Under the pieces are notes generated by a model, which was not told where the DNA came from, searched no databases, and saw nothing but the letters and a program-made list of their open reading frames with translations. 64,000 nt of DNA, from positions 27,767,449 to 27,831,448 of the forward strand of contig NC_079491.1 in assembly GCF_020520425.1 (NCBI RefSeq). Reading direction: 5' to 3'. Within the stretch, counting starts at the first letter, position 1. Every line of letters starts with the position of its first letter. The position numbers and the translations under genes are program-made. This document shows positions 59,401-64,000 of this stretch, in pieces. Source of the stretch: Spinacia oleracea (lineage: Eukaryota; Streptophyta; Magnoliopsida; Caryophyllales; Amaranthaceae).

Positions 59401-62400
59401 GAGGCTCCCGCAAGAAGCGGGGTAAGGGGGGGTCGGGCGTACGCAACCTTACCCCTGCAATTGCAGAGAGGTTGTTTCCAATTGACCCAAAAGCGATAAC
59501 GAGACGACCATCTTCTACTTCATGGAAAGGAAGCGAAGAGGTTTTAAAAGCCATTTTGATTTAGTCCATTACATCCACAGCCAAAAGAACAAATGAATCT
59601 TTGGCTCCATCGGAAATGGACATACACTAATCAATTAATCAAAAAACTAATTTAATTTTCATGCCACAAACTTATGCAAAGTAAGCTTCGACCACGGAAT
59701 AGACTTTTGCATATTAAGCTAACACCGGGATAGACTTATACATAATTAGCTCATGCCATGGTATGAGCTTAAAATGCATAAGTCTACACCATAGTCGAAG
59801 CTCCAAATTCATGTCTCTAAGTTTTTTTCCATGTTAAATAATTCATATTCAATAACAAATAAGACCCCTAAATGACATAGACTTTTGCATATTAAGCTCA
59901 CACCATGGCATAGAATTATGCATTTTGAGCTCCTGCCATGGTATGAGCTTAAAATGCATAAGTTTATACCATGGCAGAAGCTCCAATTTCATAAGTCTCT
60001 ATTTTTTGTTCCGAATTAATTATTTCAAGTTCAAGAACAAATAAAACCCCTTAATTCACAGATTTATGCATTTTAAGCTTGTACTACGGTACATACTTAT
60101 GCATTTTGAGCTCCTGCCATTGTACAAGATTAAAATGCATAAGTCTATGAATTTTTTTCCGGACCAAAAAGAAAAGAATTGCCTGTTGTAATGTCGTCGA
60201 GTTCTCCGGGATGACTCGGACATATAATAATTGCGACGCATTTTCTCGTCGGTGATCTAGCCTCGGTGCGGTGGCTGGATTGACATCCGGAGGTGGCCAA
60301 AATTTGGTGGTATTTGGTGGTGGCCGGAATCTAGTGGTGACCGAAGGTGGTGGTGGCCAGAAATATGGTGGTAAGGTTGGAGGTGGAAGAAGGTAAATGG
60401 TGAAAGGGGGAGGTAATATAGGAGAGGTATACGGGTAAATAAATGGGGGCGGTAAATAGTAAGCCCCTAATTTCTTTCTATGTTCCAGTGTCAGTTCAGA
60501 TGCTTTGATCTGTCCTCATTTATAATTATCCATCTGCATCTATGTTCTATTGTATTCCGGAATGGCTGATACGTTCCAGTAATGATGTTTGTGCCTCTTT
60601 TTCATTGTCAACTCCACCCCGCCTTTTCCAAAACGCTGTGAATCTGTTTAGAACTCACATATCAAGTTTCTACTTCCAGTTGGTATATAGATTGGCTATG
60701 ATGCTTCTGAGCAGAAGCTCCCCGGCTTCTTCTGTGGTTAGGGCTCTGAAACTGACATAATGTCTTCAGGAACTTAAAGTACTAATAAAACATTACTTCT
60801 TTATATGGAAAATATGTTCTGTAGTTATTTTGTTTTTGATGTTTGTGTTACTCATTTTTTTTAATTGCTGCTGCCTTTCCCCCCCCCCCCCCCTACCTTA
60901 CTTCCTTTCCCTGTAGTTTCCCATAAAATGGTTCTCTTCTTTGTACACGTGGAACTCTTCAAGTTCTAGAAATGGTTAGATCAATGCTGGGTGTTTTTGT
61001 CCTTGTTCTTGTGTTCCTTATTAATTGATGCAAATCTATGGGATTGTACTTTTAATTACGGTAGTCCACATTTTTTTCCTTTGTTTTTTAGATCACTCAA
61101 CACAAGTTGGCATGGCCTTTTATGGAGCCTGTAGATGTTGAAGGCCTTGGATTGCATGATTACTATGAGGTAAAATAAAGTCCCTTTTTTTTTCATTTTG
61201 TTTCAGTAGTTTAACACTTTTAATTGTATTCTGTGAACACTACTCTGTTCATCCTAAAACATTTCTGTTTGATCTTTTGTGGTCAAAGTTTGATATTGTT
61301 CACCATTAATTTGTTAGAAGTTGTAAGAATATTCTTGTTTGATTTGTGATTTGTCTTCAAAAGTTTCTTCCCTCATGTTTTACTAAGATATAACTGGAGA
61401 AAGTGATTGTCGAAGTTCCATCTTGGAGAGCAGATGTCAAATAGGAAATTTATTTTCAGTACTGCACAATGATATTGCTTTACGTAAGAGAACAGTTCAA
61501 GCTTATCTGCTTTTGTTGGTCAATCTGTGTGCCTTTTGAATTTTTTGGCTGCTGGAATTTTCTACCTCCTCACCTTTTCTGTTTCTACCAGATTATTGAA
61601 AAACCTATGGATTTCAGTACGATAAAGAAACAAATGGAAGCTAAGGATGGTAGTGGCTATAAAAATGTGCGGGAGATTTGTGCTGATGTGAGGTTGGTTT
61701 TCAAGAATGCAATGAAATATAATGATGAAAAGAATGATTTCCATACCATGGCGAAAACCTTGTTGGAAAAGTTTGAAGGGAAGTGGCTACAGTTTTTGCC
61801 TAAAGTTACGGAAGAGGTGAGATTACAGTTATCATAAGACAAATTCTTTGTGTGTGCACAGTAGTTTAGCTGTTTGTTATATACGAGTTGAGTCATGTTA
61901 TATTATTCTTTCACGTGATTATAAAACCATCTTGCTGTTGCAGGAAAAAAGGCGAGACGAAGAAGAAGCGCATCTACAGCTTAGTATGCAGCTAGCTCAA
62001 GAAGTTACTCATGCCAAAATGGCAAGAGATATGTGCCATGAGGTTTGTTCCTTTTTTCGGAAAGATTGGGTTTTGCTTTACTGAAACTTCTTGAGTATCT
62101 GTAGCAATCATGCAATCAACGTTCCTATCAAACATGCTGTGTAAGATCTCTAAGGTAAAATCATAATTTTAAAAAAAAATTATAACCAAAATATAAAACC
62201 ACTTGCAGAATATTCCGAATTTGAAAATTCCCAAAAACCAATATACTTTCAATATGAACAGACAATAAGTGCTTGTTTGGTTGAACATGCGAAGTAATGT
62301 TGTCTGAGAAGATGATCTCCCATGTAGTTTTTTTCCTAGGAATTGCTACATGTTGTTTGGTTGGGCACAAGAAAATTTATTTCCGGTTACGGTTCCACCT

Positions 62401-64000
62401 AGATGGTACCGGAAAATCTGGACGGCACAGTCTATCTGTTGAGATTTATTTCCATTGCACATGGGGCAGTGGTGGTGGTTGGCCTGGTAGCTGACTTGGT
62501 GGTGGTGAAACTTGGCGTAGGTGGTGGTACTTGGTAGACTTGGTGAAGCGGTGGTAATGGTGGACTAGCTAAGTATAATTGATTCTAAGTGAGAGAGACA
62601 ATGTTGTACGAACTATCATTATCATTATCATTATCATTACCCCATTGCCTCAAAGAGGCTCCCGCAAGAAGCGGGGTAAGGGGGGGTCGGGTGTACGCAA
62701 TTGCAGAGAGGTTGTTTCCAATTGACCCAAAAGCGATAACGGGACGACAACGGGACGACCATCTTCTACTTCATGGAATAGAAGCGAAGATGTTTTAAGA
62801 GCCATTTTGATTTAGTCCATTACATCCCACAACCAAAAGAACAAATGAATCTTTGGCTCCATCGGAAATGGACAAACAATGTTGTACGAACTACGAAGCA
62901 TAAATTGGATCAAGAAAATTGGGAAATTTAGAGAATGGTATAGTAAAATTAGGGTTCACTACTTTGACGATTAGACTCATTAGAGAGAGAAGTTAGAGAA
63001 AAGTCAAAGAGAGGGAGATATGAGAACCGGCAGATAATAGAAACCAAGGACTGGGAAGTAGATTAAAAAGGTCAATTGGTCAAATATCTCAACCTAGACC
63101 CGCTTTTAAAGTAGGGTTTGGATTGGGTTATCGGGTTGGATCAACTTTTTCCAGGCGTTATTATAGGGGTGAATTAAGCGCATTTCTGGAGAGCTTTTTC
63201 GATAGTAGTTTCCGAACGCCATAATTATCTTGAGATTAAATGACTCGTATAACTTGATCCAGCTAAATGAATTCATCACCACTTTTTTGATGGTTACATG
63301 ACCAGTTATTCTTGAAACACCATATTTACTTTCACTAATGTCTGTAGTAATGATCTCCATACAAAACATATCAGAAGTTCTTTGAACCTCTCCAGTTACT
63401 CTGAATACTTCTGTGGAGTAGACTAACTGATGTTTGGCTTATTGTCAAGTAAAGAAGATGTGGTACAAATATCTTTTTTCATAGAAAGCTTATCGCGGTA
63501 AATGGCTCTTATTGTAACCATTTTCCCTTCCGGCAATGTTTATGGCCTTTATGCATCTATTGTTATCCACTATTCCGTGGTTATATCTAGATTTGTACTT
63601 GACCCTTTTTTTCTCTCTTGAACTTAATGTTCAGCTCTTCGAGGCAGAAATACACCTTGAAGATCTTAGGGAACAGCTGGTTCAAAGGTGCAGGTAAATG
63701 ATGATTGTCCTTCTATGTGCATAGTAGTTGATGATAGCACATGACCCGAATCAACTTGAAAACAGACTGGAAATTCAAGGGACTTGTTTGCAAGCTCTAA
63801 TTCATTGTTTTTTGGGTTTTTTTTTTTACTGAATTGGAACATCAAATTTCAGGAGAATATCAACGGAAGAGAAAAGGCAACTGGGCACAGCCCTGACAAG
63901 GCTATCCACGGATGATCTCAGTAGAGCTCTAGAGATCGTCGCCCAGAGAAATCCTGGGTTCATAGCAAATGCTGAGGAGGTGGACCTCGATATAGACGCT
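53465..64000 (+). CDS. GTE-type bromodomain/NET-domain transcription regulator, 5' part
   Basis: A nuclear chromatin reader of the plant GTE (global transcription factor group E) family; the bromodomain binds acetylated histone tails. Exons placed by homology and GT/AG borders: 53465-53551, 55221-55430, 61092-61169, 61592-61816, 61944-62042, 63635-63693, 63853-beyond 64000. All junctions keep frame (the last intron in phase 2), giving 302 codons here. Residues 1-29 (MEMPIQELGDYGVEGYKNGI) start exactly at the acceptor. A coiled segment and Lys/Ser-rich linker follow, then the bromodomain (about 85-185) with HKLAWPFMEPVDVEGLGLHD, IIEKPMDFSTIKKQMEA and the acetyl-lysine Asn in AMKYNDEKNDFH. A charged helix (EKRRDEEEAHLQLSMQLAQE) comes next, and the NET domain begins at EEKRQLGTALTRLSTDDLSR. 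It is GTE1/IMB1- or GTE6-like; I cannot tell which. The third intron, 5.66 kb, is packed with transposons. Confidence 0.9.
54113..54387. mobile_element. Stowaway-like MITE in intron 2 of the bromodomain gene
   Basis: Starts CTCCGTTTTTTTTTACTTGC and ends AGAAACAGAGGAGG, inverted relatives with matching inner words TTGCAACAC/GTGTTGCAA. TA outside both ends. Contains a run of C (about 54296-54306). Confidence 0.75.
55979..56850. mobile_element. Tourist-like MITE in intron 3, 872 bp
   Basis: Starts GGGGTGTTTGGTT and ends AACCAAACGACCCC, with TAA outside both ends (55976-55978, 56851-56853), as for PIF/Harbinger. Inner parts contain GGAATGG/CCATTCC words repeated in both orientations. No transposase. 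Confidence 0.82.
57845..58520. mobile_element. inverted-repeat element rich in AAGCGC, intron 3
   Basis: Ends GTGTTTAAAAAAGCGC and GCGCTTTTTTATACAC are inverted. Both flanks of the interior carry many AAGCGC/GCGCTT words; the centre is AT-rich. TTCAC near both outer sides hints at an 8-bp hAT-type duplication but with mismatches, so the class is open. Confidence 0.55.
59370..59622 (-). mobile_element. RTE/SINE-like retroposon copy 1
   Basis: A 253-bp insertion with a 17-bp perfect target duplication TACACTAATCAATTAAT (59353-59369, 59623-59639). On the minus strand it ends in GGCAATAGGGTAATGATAAT-type simple repeat and contains GGTAAGGTTGCGTACGCCCG and CCCGCTTCTTGCGGGAGCC. Those phrases are shared by plant RTE-type LINE 3' ends and SINEs that borrow them. 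No coding capacity. Confidence 0.75.
59694..60160. repeat. ~180-bp tandem repeat, about 2.6 copies
   Basis: AGACTTTTGCATATTAAGCT-type unit starts recur at 59701, 59879 and 60060 (178 and 181 bp apart). Each unit contains an inverted pair around CTTATGCATTTTGAGCTC...GAGCTTAAAATGCATAAG and CCATGG, able to form a long hairpin. Confidence 0.8.
62616..62875 (-). mobile_element. RTE/SINE-like retroposon copy 2, in intron of the bromodomain gene
   Basis: A 260-bp insertion between two copies of ACAATGTTGTACGAACTA (62598-62615, 62876-62893), an 18-bp perfect duplication. The body closely matches copy 1, with one short deletion near the GTACGC phrase and a small internal duplication (CGGGACGACAACGGGACGAC). 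The simple-repeat tail (TCATTA)n is at its left, so it is oriented minus, against the gene. Confidence 0.82.

Larger units (their letters stand above)
59041..60467. mobile_element. candidate Mutator-like element in intron 3
   Basis: TAATTTCTTT flanks both ends (59031-59040, 60468-60477), consistent with a 9-10-bp duplication. The terminal sequences GTGGAGCGCTAAAACCCGCG and (reverse strand) GGGGCTTACTATTTACCGCC are only partly alike, so the inverted repeats are degenerate. It contains a nested retroposon and a tandem array. Confidence 0.5.

Noticed and set aside
60880..60894. C-run and similar homopolymers as structural signals (also 54296-54306)
   Set aside because: Short mononucleotide tracts in introns with no partner or motif.

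Overview
This window looks like nuclear DNA of a flowering plant, most likely a eudicot. It is AT-rich, its host genes are sparse and intron-containing, and most of its length is plant-type transposable elements: Ty3/gypsy chromovirus and Athila, Ty1/copia, CACTA, Mutator-like, Helitron, Stowaway and Tourist. I cannot fix the species from sequence alone; the repeat style would fit Caryophyllales/Amaranthaceae, but that is a guess. Nothing bacterial, viral-episomal or organellar is seen.

Layout. 1-6.6 kb: no intact gene. There are decayed fragments of a kinesin motor domain (2.15-2.48 kb) and an LRR receptor ectodomain (3.19-3.35 kb), then a Helitron-type 3' end (about 4.1 kb), a palindrome-bounded repeat and a Stowaway MITE. 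6605-12204: a complete, young chromovirus on the minus strand with one intact gag-pol frame and a 5-bp target duplication. 12.2-18.0 kb: non-coding DNA, a Stowaway MITE, and one intact intronless host gene for an mTERF-family organelle protein (15455-16666, minus). 18068-about 33400: a copia element whose reverse-transcriptase region is split by a second, 10.4-kb copia element (21990-32428, target duplication GAACA); the host copia has a fold-back rearrangement in its 5' LTR. 34009-about 46910: a truncated Athila-type gypsy element, minus strand, with gag-pol, a separated integrase end, a third ORF, and two LTRs that are nearly identical over one segment and unlike elsewhere. 46.9-53.1 kb: nested DNA transposons (CACTA inside Stowaway; Helitron inside Tourist; a Mutator-like element carrying two tRNA-like modules). 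53.1-64.0 kb: the 5' and central part of a GTE-type bromodomain/NET gene on the plus strand. Eight coding exons can be placed and the gene runs off the right edge; its introns hold several MITEs, a Mutator-like element and two copies of an RTE/SINE-like retroposon.

Only two host genes look functional: the mTERF protein (organelle gene expression) and the bromodomain protein (chromatin reading in the nucleus). There is no sign that they act together. The rest is a record of successive insertions whose order can be read from nesting and target-site duplications. The most unusual items are the Mutator-like element with paired tRNA-sized modules and six near-palindromes next to the bromodomain gene, the mosaic Athila LTR pair, the fold-back copia LTR, and a GC-rich palindromic motif shared by three otherwise unrelated retroelement segments.
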